Shown here: piece by piece, positions 35,099 through 42,831 of the stretch | Position numbering within the stretch: position 1 is the stretch's first letter | Layout: each line of letters starts with the position of its first letter | NCBI GenBank assembly: GCA_963736355.1 | Contig: CAVTOO010000002.1 | Coordinates: forward strand, 248,001 to 312,000 | Source: CAVTOO01 sp963736355 | Lineage (GTDB): Bacteria > Pseudomonadota > Alphaproteobacteria > Rhizobiales > Xanthobacteraceae | Direction of reading: 5' to 3' | DNA: 64,000 nucleotides | The notes under the pieces: model-generated | What the model was told of the DNA's origin: nothing | Database searches by the model: none | The model's input: the letters and a program-made list of their open reading frames with translations, nothing else | Made by a program: the position numbers and the translations under genes

Positions 35099-36071
35099 AT
35101 GCGCAAGCTGACGATCGGATATTTTTGGCTGATGACAATGTCGCTGTGCGCTTTGAGCGGACCCTCGTACGCGCAAACCATTGGCTATTCCGGAGCGGTC
35201 GGGCAGCTTGCCGCAGCTTGCGGCGCTGACATCGGAAAGTATTGCGGCAAGGCCACGCTCGGCGGCGGCCGCATGAGCCAATGCCTAGAGCAAAATCGCG
35301 CCTCAATCTCAGCTGGCTGCAAGACGAGCCTGAACCAAATGGCGTCCTTGCTCAACACCAGGGCGGAGGCACGCGCCGCGGTCATGCAAATCTGCCGCTC
35401 CGACGTGGGGCGCCTCTGCCAGGGCGTTGTGACCGGCGATGGCAATCTGATGGAATGTTACTCAAGGCGAAGGCACGTTTCAGTGCGGCGTGCCAGAAAG
35501 CGATCACCGATGCCGGCTACGAGGCGACCATTAACGCGGGTGCCTCGACGTCTCAGGTCAAGCTCAGTTCGGGCGACCTTATCAACAGTCTGCAAGGCGC
35601 CGAACAGGCTGGCACCGCATTGACGGCCGCACGCCTGCGTCAGATGGCGCTGCGAAGCCTGAATGATCCGGCCCGCGCCAGCCGGATGAACCGCCCACCC
35701 TTGACCGACGAGCTTGAGAAGCTCGCGCAGCTGACGATCGCGATCAATTTCGATCTTGGCTCGGCGCGCATTCGCCCTGATTCATTCCAAGCGGTCGGCC
35801 TGATGGCGGACTCGCTCGATCATCCGTACCTGCAAAGCTACCGGTTTCTGATCGTCGGTCATACCGACGCCAGAGGCAACCGCGAAGTCCAATCTGAAGC
35901 TGAGCGAGCAGCGCGCCGCCGCGATTCGCGAAGCGTTGATCAATCCGTTCGGGATAGCTGCGTCGCGCCTCGAGTTGGTGGGCTGGCGAGGAGCAACTGC
36001 TGAAGCCGTCCAATCCGGAGGCAGGCGAGAACCGACGCGTGCAGCTGATCAACGTCGGCCCCACGCGTTGA
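35099..36071 (+). CDS. Exported Cys-rich protein with C-terminal OmpA-like domain, three frame breaks
   Basis: Signal peptide MRKLTIGYFWLMTMSLCALS, cleaved after PSYAQ. Two Cys-rich repeats follow: CGADIGKYCGKATLGGGRMS with QCLEQNRASISAGCK, and CRSDVGRLCQGVVTGDGNLM with ECYS..., a pattern resembling the GLG1-type cysteine-rich repeat. The C-terminal ~120 residues are OmpA/MotB-like: TIAINFDLGSARIRPDSFQA, FLIVGHTDARGNREVNLKLS, EQRAAAIREALINPF and LVGWGEEQLLKPSNPEAGEN with RRVQLINVGP. This domain binds peptidoglycan in known members. Shifts fall near 35455, 35887 and 35985. About 322 residues after repair. The pairing of a Cys-rich domain with OmpA in one periplasmic protein is unusual. Confidence 0.75.
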
Positions 36072-36126
36072 ATTGCGGCACCGCGGCCTAGTGATCGCTG
36101 CCCTTGCGCCGCTTTGACAAAATATT

Positions 36127-36176
36127 GGTGGGCCCGGGAGGACTCGAACCTCCAACCAGACCGTTATGAGCGGTCT
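36127..36176 (-). repeat. tRNA-Ile(CAU) 3'-half fragment with altered T-stem, attachment-site-like copy C
   Basis: Fifty nucleotides aligned without gaps to the 3' half of the tRNA at 38752, with six differences. All six lie in the T-stem and make three compensatory base-pair swaps (CCTGG/CCAGG in the resident gene, GGAGG/CCTCC here). The stem would still pair, so the fragment comes from a functional tRNA gene other than the resident one. It marks the left end of the segment carrying the MerR module. Confidence 0.85.
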
Positions 36177-36334
36177 ACTCGATCCCGCAAAGCCAGCAAA
36201 ATCCGTTGATTTTCGTGACGTTCGAGGCCACGTTGTTCGCGGCTGTTCACGGGGTTTCTGTGGTCAATCTGTGGTCCGTTCCTGGGATCGGCCGCACTGG
36301 ATAAAGCGCATTGCAGGAGACCGAGCCGCTTCGG

Positions 36335-36793
36335 CTACAGCTTCTTCGAGTTTTTCCTCCGACGAGCTTTGGGACCAGACAGATTTTCCGTCGGCCTCAA
36401 ATGACCTTTTGCTGCGGCATGAACAAGTCGCTTGAACGTCGGGCATTCGAAATGGCTCGGGGCGGGACAATTCGCAGCGTGTCGGAGGCCATCTCGCATA
36501 GCAGTCATATGCTTGATACGTCGGTCTAGCTCATCAGCTTTGGCCGCTAGCTTCTCTCGGCGGATATCCACCTTCCCCATTGGAGCGAACATCTGCGCTA
36601 TCTCTTCTAAGCTGAAGCCCGCTGTTTGCCCCAAAGCAATCAGTCCTAAACGCTCCAAGATGCCCGGCTCGAACAACCTCTTGAGCCCGCTCCGCCCCAC
36701 CGATTGGATAAGTTTCTTTTCTTCATAGAAGCGCAAGGCCGATGCGGGCTGGCCCGATAAACGAGAAACCTCAGCAATATCGAGTAATTTCAT
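36335..36793 (-). CDS. MerR family transcriptional regulator
   Basis: A 152-residue regulator starting MKLLDIAEVSRLSGQPASAL. Residues 1-38 form the MerR winged HTH (RFYEEKKLIQSVGRSGLKRL), then a helical linker and a dimerisation coiled coil (REKLAAKADELDRRIKHMTA). Cys109 and Cys117 (CPAPSHFEC) are possible metal or redox sensors but do not form a SoxR [2Fe-2S] motif. ATG 36793 is chosen over one 18 nt upstream because it matches the family start. It diverges from the DUF2938 gene across a canonical MerR promoter at 36796-36826, so it probably activates that gene and represses itself. Confidence 0.9.
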   Translation of the reverse strand: MKLLDIAEVSRLSGQPASALRFYEEKKLIQSVGRSGLKRLFEPGILERLGLIALGQTAGFSLEEIAQMFAPMGKVDIRREKLAAKADELDRRIKHMTAMRDGLRHAANCPAPSHFECPTFKRLVHAAAKGHLRPTENLSGPKARRRKNSKKL

Positions 36794-36795
36794 GC

Positions 36796-36826
36796 TTGAC
36801 CTCAAGTTCACTTGAACTTGTAAGGT
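36796..36826 (+). promoter_or_regulatory. MerR-type promoter/operator with 19-bp spacer
   Basis: -35 element TTGACC (36796-36801) and -10-like TAAGGT (36821-36826) are separated by exactly 19 bp, the over-long spacer of MerR-activated promoters. Within the spacer lies an inverted repeat CAAGTTCA-CT-TGAACTTG (36803-36820). The left half (CCTCAAGTT) resembles SoxR-type operators. It drives the DUF2938/DUF2798 genes rightward and overlaps the start of merR. Confidence 0.85.
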
Positions 36827-36860
36827 AAGTCATGGTTGCAAACGAAACAAGGGAAATACG

Positions 36861-37349
36861 GTGATCGAGATTGTTGCCAGAACAGTGGCTACCGGTGTGA
36901 TTGCCACGGCGATCATGGACATGGCGTCGTTAGCCTTGAAGTATCTGAGGCTCTTCGACAGTCCGGATTATCGCCTCGTCGGCCGCTGGATTGGACACAT
37001 GGTCATCACGCGAAGCTTCGCTCACAAGAGCATGGCCCGCGTGCAGCGAATTCCGTTTGAGACCGGAATTGGATGGGCGACGCACTACGCAACCGGCATT
37101 GTGTTTGCTGCGCTACTCGTTGCCATCGCTGGCCCGCAATGGCTGGCAGCCCCGACGCTCATTCCTGCCGTGCTGACAGGTTTCGTCACCATCGCCTTGC
37201 CTCTGTTCGTCATGCAGCCGGCATTTGGACTGGGGGTCGCAGCGCGCCTCTCATCCAACCCTCGCAAAGCGCTGTTACGGAGCCTGCTGAATCACCTGTC
37301 CTTTGGCCTGGGTCTTTACTCAGCCGCAGCGATCTCAGCAGCCCTCTAA
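36861..37349 (+). CDS. DUF2938 family integral membrane protein
   Basis: A 162-residue inner-membrane protein with about four helices: VARTVATGVIATAIMDMASL, HYATGIVFAALLVAIAG, VLTGFVTIALPLFVMQPAFG and LLNHLSFGLGLYSAAAISAA. Family wording (GRWIGHM, E-T-GIGWATHYATG, QPAFGLGVAAR) identifies DUF2938, whose function is unknown. GTG start at 36861 with AGGGAA 6 nt upstream. It is the first gene after the MerR-type promoter and is followed by the DUF2798 gene 23 nt later, so the pair is expected to be induced together. Confidence 0.85.
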   Translation: MIEIVARTVATGVIATAIMDMASLALKYLRLFDSPDYRLVGRWIGHMVITRSFAHKSMARVQRIPFETGIGWATHYATGIVFAALLVAIAGPQWLAAPTLIPAVLTGFVTIALPLFVMQPAFGLGVAARLSSNPRKALLRSLLNHLSFGLGLYSAAAISAAL

Positions 37350-37372
37350 CCAACCCTCGAAAGGAAGATACA

Positions 37373-37597
37373 ATGATTTCCCCAAAGCTCGCGCCTATAC
37401 TGTTCGGGTTCATCTTGTCGGCCCTCATGTCGTTTATCGTCTCTGGCATCTCAACCGTACGCACGACGGGACTCATCGACGGCTTTGCCAGTCTTTGGAT
37501 TTCGGCATGGTTGCCGTCCTGGCTTATCGCCTTCCCGATCGTGCTGGTCGTTGCTCCGATTGCACGAAAAGCGGTTCAACGACTTGTCAGAACCTGA
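37373..37597 (+). CDS. DUF2798 family small membrane protein
   Basis: A 74-residue protein with two membrane helices (LAPILFGFILSALMSFIVSG and WLPSWLIAFPIVLVVAP). The text SFIVSGISTVRTTGL and WLPSWLIAFPIVLVVAPIAR is typical of DUF2798. ATG 37373 has AAAGGAAG upstream. It is co-directional with the DUF2938 gene and is followed by a strong hairpin, so merR-controlled transcription covers just these two genes. Function unknown. Confidence 0.85.
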   Translation: MISPKLAPILFGFILSALMSFIVSGISTVRTTGLIDGFASLWISAWLPSWLIAFPIVLVVAPIARKAVQRLVRT

Positions 37598-37599
37598 AA

Positions 37600-37634
37600 C
37601 GATCAGGCGGGGGCAACCCACCCCCGCCTGATCG
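37600..37634 (+). terminator. Hairpin terminator of the DUF2938-DUF2798 unit
   Basis: A 14-bp perfect stem (37600-37613 with 37621-37634) with loop CAACCCA directly at the end of the DUF2798 gene. No long U-tract, only GGTCCTT. Confidence 0.75.
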
Positions 37635-37689
37635 GGTCCTTGCAAGACCTTCAAATCGTCCGGCGTCATCATTTCTCAGGAGACAGGCC

Positions 37690-38649
37690 TTGCGCCACGT
37701 TCTGCCGACGTTTGCCGTGCTCATCGCCATTCTCGGGTGGACCGGGAATGCTCGTGCTCAATTCCGTACCGAGATTTATCCAATTGAAACGCGCAACCCA
37801 GGCGCAGCGCAGTTTCTCAACGGGACGGCTGAAGGTCCGGGCGCCGTGATCAGCGGCGAGCTGCGAATACCGAGATTCGGCGATGAGCGCTTTCCGGCCA
37901 TCATTTTAGTCCACGGCTCCGGCGGCATCGCGAGCAACGTCACTGACTGGGCGAATGAACTCAACAAGCTTGGCCTGGTCGTGTTCATTCTCGACAGCTT
38001 TACCGGCCGCGGCATCACCGACACCATGGCGGATCAAAGTCAGCTTTCAATTTACGCGATGCTCCATGATTCCTATCGCGCACTCGACATCCTATCAAAG
38101 CACCAGCGCGTCGATCCGAAGCGGATCGCGATCATGGGCTTCTCAAAAGGGGCTTTTGCCTCGCACTACTCTGCGATGCGACGGTTCAGCGAAATCTTCG
38201 CTCCGCGAGGCGTGCAGTTCGCAGCGCACATTTCCTTCTATGCAGCATGCGAGACGACATACATAGACGATACGAAACTGACCGGCGCGCCGGTGCGCAT
38301 GTTTCACGGGCTTGCCGATGATTATATTCCCGCGGCGCCGTGCAAGGACTACGTGCAGAGGCTGAAAGCGGCAGGCGCTGACGCAGAACTGTTCGAGTAC
38401 GCAGGTGCGCGTCACGCATTTGATACGCGGATGCCCGGACCGATCCCGCTTCCACAGGCCATCACCATTCGCAAATGCCGGCTCGCAGAACGTCCACTTG
38501 GCACGATCGTAAACGAGGAGACCGGCAAACCGCTGTCGATGGGTGACGCCTGCGTTGAGCGCGGCGCAAGTATCGCGCCGGATGCGGCAGCCCTGTCTGC
38601 GTCCCGAAAGGAAGTCGCGGACTTTCTCAAGGCGCAGTTCAAATTGTAG
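37690..38649 (+). CDS. Secreted dienelactone hydrolase-like alpha/beta hydrolase
   Basis: A 319-residue exported hydrolase. TTG at 37690 with AGGAGA 7 nt upstream is the only well-supported start, since no ATG opens the frame before the signal peptide (LPTFAVLIAILGWTGNARAQ). Fold landmarks: PAIILVHGSGGIASNVTDWA, nucleophile elbow IAIMGFSKGAFASHYSAMRR (Ser in GFSKG), acid loop MFHGLADDYIPAAPCKDYV and catalytic His in YAGARHAFDTRM. Dienelactone-hydrolase (DLH) family proteins hydrolyse lactones or esters; the signal peptide puts this one in the periplasm. It lies between the MerR-controlled pair and the tRNA gene and is intact. Confidence 0.85.
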   Translation: MRHVLPTFAVLIAILGWTGNARAQFRTEIYPIETRNPGAAQFLNGTAEGPGAVISGELRIPRFGDERFPAIILVHGSGGIASNVTDWANELNKLGLVVFILDSFTGRGITDTMADQSQLSIYAMLHDSYRALDILSKHQRVDPKRIAIMGFSKGAFASHYSAMRRFSEIFAPRGVQFAAHISFYAACETTYIDDTKLTGAPVRMFHGLADDYIPAAPCKDYVQRLKAAGADAELFEYAGARHAFDTRMPGPIPLPQAITIRKCRLAERPLGTIVNEETGKPLSMGDACVERGASIAPDAAALSASRKEVADFLKAQFKL

Positions 38650-38751
38650 ACAAGGCGGCTACCACGACCCGGGCGGAAAGCGCTTGAAGGCCAGCCGCGC
38701 GGGCGGCCGGCGTCGCGGCATCACGTCAGGAAATGGGAACGGCATAGACTA

Positions 38752-38827
38752 TGGTGGGCCCGCCTGGACTCGAACCAGGAACCAGACCGTTATGAGCGGT
38801 CGGCTCTAACCATTGAGCTACAGGCCC
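38752..38827 (-). tRNA. tRNA-Ile(CAU), lysidine-type isoleucine tRNA
   Basis: A 76-nt cloverleaf with encoded CCA: acceptor GGGCCTG / CGGGCCC, anticodon loop CTCATAA (CAU), T-arm CCTGG-TTCGAGT-CCAGG. Resemblance to the ileX/ileY type (TAGCTCAATGGTTAGAGC, then ACTCATAA-like loop) favours tRNA-Ile2, whose C34 is changed to lysidine by TilS, over elongator Met. It is the target of repeated integrations: three copies of its 3' half lie to the left at 29878, 34580 and 36127. Confidence 0.92.
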
Positions 38828-38879
38828 TAAGCGAGTGACTTACAATGCCGGGACGGCGGCGGCAACGCCCTCAAGCCGC

Positions 38880-40107
38880 TCACGCCATGGCCGGGGTCAG
38901 GCGCGGTCGCGACCGCAGCAGAAGCCACAGGGCGATGGCGCCGTTGAGCAGAATTCCACACCAGGCCGTTGAGGAAGGCCGCGGCATAGGACCCGGTCGC
39001 ATCGAAAATCAGCCCGGAAATCCAGCCGCCGAGCGACATGCCGATGACGGTGGCGAAAATGATGATGCCGACGCGCACGGCCGCCCCCTCCGACGGCATG
39101 GTCTCGCGCACGATCATGGCATAGCTCGGCACGATGCCGCCCTGGAACAGGCCGAACATGATCGAGATGGCATAGAGCGAGGCGAGCCCGTCAAAGAACA
39201 GATAAAAAGTCAGCGCGATGCCCTGCAGGATCGAGCTGAGGAACAGCGTGCGCAGGCCGCCGATGCGATCGGCGATGAATCCAAACGTGATGCGGCTGAC
39301 CATGCCGGCGCCGAGCATCAGCGCCAGCATCTCCGCACCCCGCGCCATGCCGTAACCGAGATCGGCGCAATAGGCGACGATATGGACCTGCGGCATCGAC
39401 ATGGCGACGCAGCAGGCGATGCCTGCGATCGCCAAAATGACCGTGAGCGCATTCGGATTGAGACCGAGATCGACGCTCGGCCTTTGCGCGGCGGTGTGTG
39501 ACTGACGCGAGCCGCTCTTGAGATAGCCGCGCAGCACGACAAGCAACGGAATCGCGACGACGAAACAGACGACCGCGATGGCAACATGCGTCCAGCGCCA
39601 GCCGAAATGGGCGATGCCGCGTTCGATCAAGGGCGGCCAGATCGCGCCGGCGAGATAATTGCCGCTCGCGGCAATGGCAACCGCCACGCCGCGTCGCCGC
39701 TCGAACCAGTGCGAGACTTCGACCATCAGCGGGCCGAAGGTCGAGGCCGCGCCGAAACCGACAAGAAAATGCAGCGCCACGAATTGCCACTGCGCCACGA
39801 CCAGCGCCGACACGGCGTAACCGATGCTGAGCGAGAGAATGCCGAGCGCGATCACCGGCACGATGCCGAAGCGATCCGTCAGGCGGCCCATGGCGACATT
39901 GCCGACGCCGAAGCCCATCATGGCGACGGTGTAGGCGAGCGAGGCATCCGCGCGCGTGCCGCCGAATTCGGCCTGCACCACCGGCAGCGCGACGACGACC
40001 GACCACATGCCGACGGCGGCGAGCGTGCCCAGCGCCAGCACGACAACAAGGCGGCGCCAGGCGGCCGGCGAATCAGGGATAAAGCGGGAGTCTGCGGACG
40101 GGTTCAT
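38880..40107 (-). CDS. Major facilitator superfamily transporter (oxalate/formate antiporter-like), one frame break
   Basis: A 12-helix MFS permease starting MNPSADSRFIPDSPAAWRRL. The first half contains VALPVVQAEFGGTRADASLA, the A-motif GRLTDRFGIVPVIALG and FGAASTFGPLMVEVSHWFER; the second half has FGFIADRIGGLRTLFLSSIL and FGLFQGGIVPSYAMIVRE. The wording matches the monocarboxylate/OxlT-like group. A shift near 38952 (AATTCTG for AATCTG) restores a natural end LNGAIALWLLLRSRPRLTPA followed by MA and TGA at 38880-38882, just short of the tRNA gene. Substrate unknown. Confidence 0.85.
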
Positions 40108-40265
40108 GCGCCTGTTTCGGATGTTGCGGCGGCAGCGTCAAGAAAACGAAAGTTGATGGCAAATCGTTGAACCGGGCGCCTGTTTGTGCGTCCAAGCGCA
40201 CATCGGACACGGTTCGCACGAATTATATTGCGTCGCGGAAGGCACAGCCTGTATCAGCGACGACC

Positions 40266-41375
40266 ATGACCGCTTTCACCCCGCACCAGAACATCGCATT
40301 GCGCGCCGTCGCCGACTGGATGCGCGACAAGCCGGGCACGGGCTCGACGCCGCAGGTGTTCCGCCTGTTCGGCTATGCGGGAACCGGCAAGACCACGCTG
40401 GCGCGGCACATTGCAGACGGCGTGAATGGCGAAGTGAAATACGCCGCCTTCACCGGCAAGGCGGCGCTGGTGATGCGCGGCCGCGGCTGCGACGGCGCCA
40501 CCACGATTCATTCGCTGATCTATCGCGCGCGCGAGACCGGCGTCGAGCAGCCGAGCTTCGAGCTCTGGGACGATGCGCCTGCGAGCAAGGCGCGCCTCAT
40601 CATCATCGACGAATGCTCGATGGTGGACGCCGAACTCGGCCGCGATCTTCTTTCATTTGGCGTGCCGCTGCTGGTGCTCGGCGACCCGGCGCAATTGCCG
40701 CCAATTCAGGGCGGCGGTCTTTTCACCGCCGCCGAACCCGACGCGATGCTGACCGAAGTGCACCGTCAGGCGCAGGACGACCCGATCGTGCGCCTGTCGA
40801 TGGAAGTGCGCGAAGGCGAGATGCCGGAGATCGGCCGCTACGGCGAAAGCGAAGTGATCCCGCGCAGCGAACTCGACCCCAACCGCGTGATGGAGACCGA
40901 CCAGATCCTCGTCGGCCGCAACGCGACGCGCCGCAGCTACAATGCGCGCATCCGCCAGCGCCTCGAACTCGACGACCCCCTGCCCGTCGCCGGCGACAAG
41001 CTGGTGTGCCTGCGCAACAACCGCCGCAAGGGCCTGTTCAATGGCGGGCTGTGGAGCGTGAAGCAGCGCACGACCTCGAAGTCGCACATTCTCTCGTTGC
41101 GGCTCCTGCCGGACGACGAAGGCGGCGGAAAGATCGTGAAGGTGTCGGTGCGGCCGGAGTGCTTCACCGGCGGCGTCGAGGAAATCGCCTGGGACAACCG
41201 CAAACGCTACGACGAGTTCGACTACGGCTATGTGCTGACGGTCCACAAGTCGCAGGGCTCGCAATGGGACGACGTGGTGCTGTTCGACGAGAGTTTCGCC
41301 TTCTCCGAGAGCCGCGCGCGCTGGCTCTATACCGGCATCACGCGGGCGGCCAAGCGCCTGACTTTGGTCGTTTAG
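40266..41375 (+). CDS. RecD-like ATP-dependent helicase / AAA ATPase
   Basis: A 369-residue superfamily 1 helicase-type protein. Walker A is GYAGTGKT (residues 36-43), Walker B LIIIDECSMVD, motif III VLGDPAQLPPIQGGG, motif V-VI region YVLTVHKSQGSQWDDVVLFD and WLYTGITRAAKRLTLVV. This is the RecD/exonuclease V alpha-type core without RecB/RecC partners nearby. ATG 40266 is preferred to an upstream ATG (40167), as it opens the conserved FTPHQNIALRAV. Cytosolic DNA repair role inferred from family. Confidence 0.85.
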   Translation: MTAFTPHQNIALRAVADWMRDKPGTGSTPQVFRLFGYAGTGKTTLARHIADGVNGEVKYAAFTGKAALVMRGRGCDGATTIHSLIYRARETGVEQPSFELWDDAPASKARLIIIDECSMVDAELGRDLLSFGVPLLVLGDPAQLPPIQGGGLFTAAEPDAMLTEVHRQAQDDPIVRLSMEVREGEMPEIGRYGESEVIPRSELDPNRVMETDQILVGRNATRRSYNARIRQRLELDDPLPVAGDKLVCLRNNRRKGLFNGGLWSVKQRTTSKSHILSLRLLPDDEGGGKIVKVSVRPECFTGGVEEIAWDNRKRYDEFDYGYVLTVHKSQGSQWDDVVLFDESFAFSESRARWLYTGITRAAKRLTLVV

Positions 41376-41533
41376 GCGTCAAAATCTCACGAAACTGTGT
41401 GGCCGGAGCCGTAACAAAACGGCCCCTCGCCCGTATTTGTCAGCGAGACCCGCGGCAGGGCCGTTGCCAAGCCTTGAGCGGGCACTAAAATCTGACCCCA
41501 GAGATTGAAACATCTCATTCGCAGGAGCCACCC

Positions 41534-42226
41534 ATGCCCCTCTCATTCTCCCGCCGCGCCGGACTGCTGGCCGCGCTGCTGCTGCCGCTGGCGACGACAT
41601 CCGTCCTTGCTTCGTCGGAACCCGTGGTCATTCCCGCACCCACAGTCGATGCAGCACCGGCCGACGGCCTGCAGAAGGCCGTGATCGCGGGCGGCTGCTT
41701 CTGGGGCGTGCAGGCGGTGTATCAGCACACCGACGGCGTCATCAGCGCGGTGTCGGGCTATGCCGGCGGCACCAAGGAATCCGCGAATTACGATCTCGTC
41801 AGCGCGGGCCGGACCAAGCACGCGGAGGCCGTCGAGATCACATTCGATCCGAAGAAAATCTCCTACGGCAAGATCCTGCAGATTTTCTATTCGGTGGTGC
41901 ACGATCCGACGACGCTGAATCGCCAGGGTCCCGACAGGGGCGAGCATTATCGTTCGGGGCTCTTCTTTGCCAATGACGAACAGAAGAAGGTGGCAGAGGC
42001 TTATATCGCGCAGCTCGACGCCGCCAAGGTGTTCCCGGCGAAGATCGTGACCAAGCTCGAGAAGCTGGACGGCTTCTACAAGGCGGAAGAATATCACCAG
42101 GACTATGCCACGCGGCATCCGCTGCAGCCCTATATCCTGTTCAACGACCGGCCCAAGATCGAGAACATGAAGAAGTTCTTCACCAGCCTCTATCGCGAGA
42201 AGCCGGTGCTGGTGCTGACGAACTGA
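41534..42226 (+). CDS. msrA: Peptide-methionine (S)-S-oxide reductase MsrA with signal peptide
   Basis: Reduces methionine-S-sulfoxide in proteins. An N-terminal Sec signal, MPLSFSRRAGLLAALLLPLA (cleaved near VLASS, residue ~28), precedes the catalytic GGCFWGVQAVYQHTDGVISA with Cys55 in GCFWG. Other family blocks: VSGYAGGTKESANYDLVSAG, HAEAVEITFDPKKISYGKIL and AEEYHQDYATRHP (His-Gln-Asp-Tyr). The signal predicts a periplasmic enzyme. An msrB gene follows 45 nt downstream. Confidence 0.93.
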   Translation: MPLSFSRRAGLLAALLLPLATTSVLASSEPVVIPAPTVDAAPADGLQKAVIAGGCFWGVQAVYQHTDGVISAVSGYAGGTKESANYDLVSAGRTKHAEAVEITFDPKKISYGKILQIFYSVVHDPTTLNRQGPDRGEHYRSGLFFANDEQKKVAEAYIAQLDAAKVFPAKIVTKLEKLDGFYKAEEYHQDYATRHPLQPYILFNDRPKIENMKKFFTSLYREKPVLVLTN

Positions 42227-42271
42227 GATCGTCACGACGAACCAACAAGAAGAACAAGCAAAGGAGATGTG

Positions 42272-42694
42272 ATGACCAAATCGATGCCGAAGACCGACAT
42301 GGACGGCAAGGTCCACAAGTCCGAGGACGAGTGGCGCAGCGAACTGACGCCGATGCAGTATGCCGTGCTGCGCGAGAAGGCCACCGAACGGCCCTTCACC
42401 GGCGAATATGAGCACGAGGAGACGGAAGGCACTTACGTCTGTGCCGGTTGCGGGCAGCCGCTGTTCGGCTCCGAGTCGAAGTTCGATTCCGGCTGCGGCT
42501 GGCCGAGTTTCACCGCACCGATCGAAGACGCCAATGTCGACGAGGACCGCGATGTCAGCCACGGCATGGTGCGCACGGAGATTCTGTGCTCGAAATGCGA
42601 CGGCCATCTCGGCCACGTTTTCCCGGACGGCCCCGGCCCGACGGGTTTGCGCTACTGCGTCAACTCGGCGTCGCTGAAGCTGGAGCCGAAGTAA
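42272..42694 (+). CDS. msrB: Peptide-methionine (R)-S-oxide reductase MsrB
   Basis: Reduces methionine-R-sulfoxide. Zinc ligands Cys57/Cys60 (YVCAGCGQPLF) and Cys106/Cys109 (LCSKCDGHLGHVF), with catalytic Cys129 in RYCVNSASL. At 140 residues it is a normal single-domain MsrB and has no signal peptide, unlike the neighbouring MsrA. ATG 42272 follows a strong AAGGAG (42261-42266). Likely co-transcribed with msrA; an intrinsic terminator follows 62 nt after the stop. Confidence 0.95.
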   Translation: MTKSMPKTDMDGKVHKSEDEWRSELTPMQYAVLREKATERPFTGEYEHEETEGTYVCAGCGQPLFGSESKFDSGCGWPSFTAPIEDANVDEDRDVSHGMVRTEILCSKCDGHLGHVFPDGPGPTGLRYCVNSASLKLEPK

Positions 42695-42756
42695 GATTCA
42701 CCCCACCCCGGCGCGCGATGCGCGCCGACCTGCCCTCAAGGGGAGGGTAAAAAAAC

Positions 42757-42786
42757 AAAAGCCCGCGGCATGCCGCGGGCTTTTTT
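42757..42786. terminator. Intrinsic bidirectional terminator
   Basis: A perfect palindrome AAAAGCCCGCGGCA / TGCCGCGGGCTTTT followed by TTTTTT (to 42786) and preceded by an A-rich run. It ends msrAB and the convergent DUF2852 gene. Confidence 0.93.
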
Positions 42787-42831
42787 CTTTGAGGACGTCG
42801 GGGGGACAACGTCCTCCGAGAAGTCTCAGCC

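Noticed and set aside
36127..36200. A third tRNA gene on the minus strand
   Set aside because: T-arm, anticodon loop and CCA end are there, but the sequence after 36176 does not form the D-arm or the matching acceptor strand.
37303..37689. A long N-terminal extension of the dienelactone-hydrolase-like protein from 37303
   Set aside because: It would run through the DUF2798 gene and its terminator in another frame; the TTG at 37690 with AGGAGA and a signal peptide is the sensible start.
42690..42750. Possible extra gene or repeat in the stretch with CCCTCAAGGGGAGGG after msrB
   Set aside because: It resembles a common intergenic palindrome but only one partial copy is present here, and the nearby terminator explains the structure.
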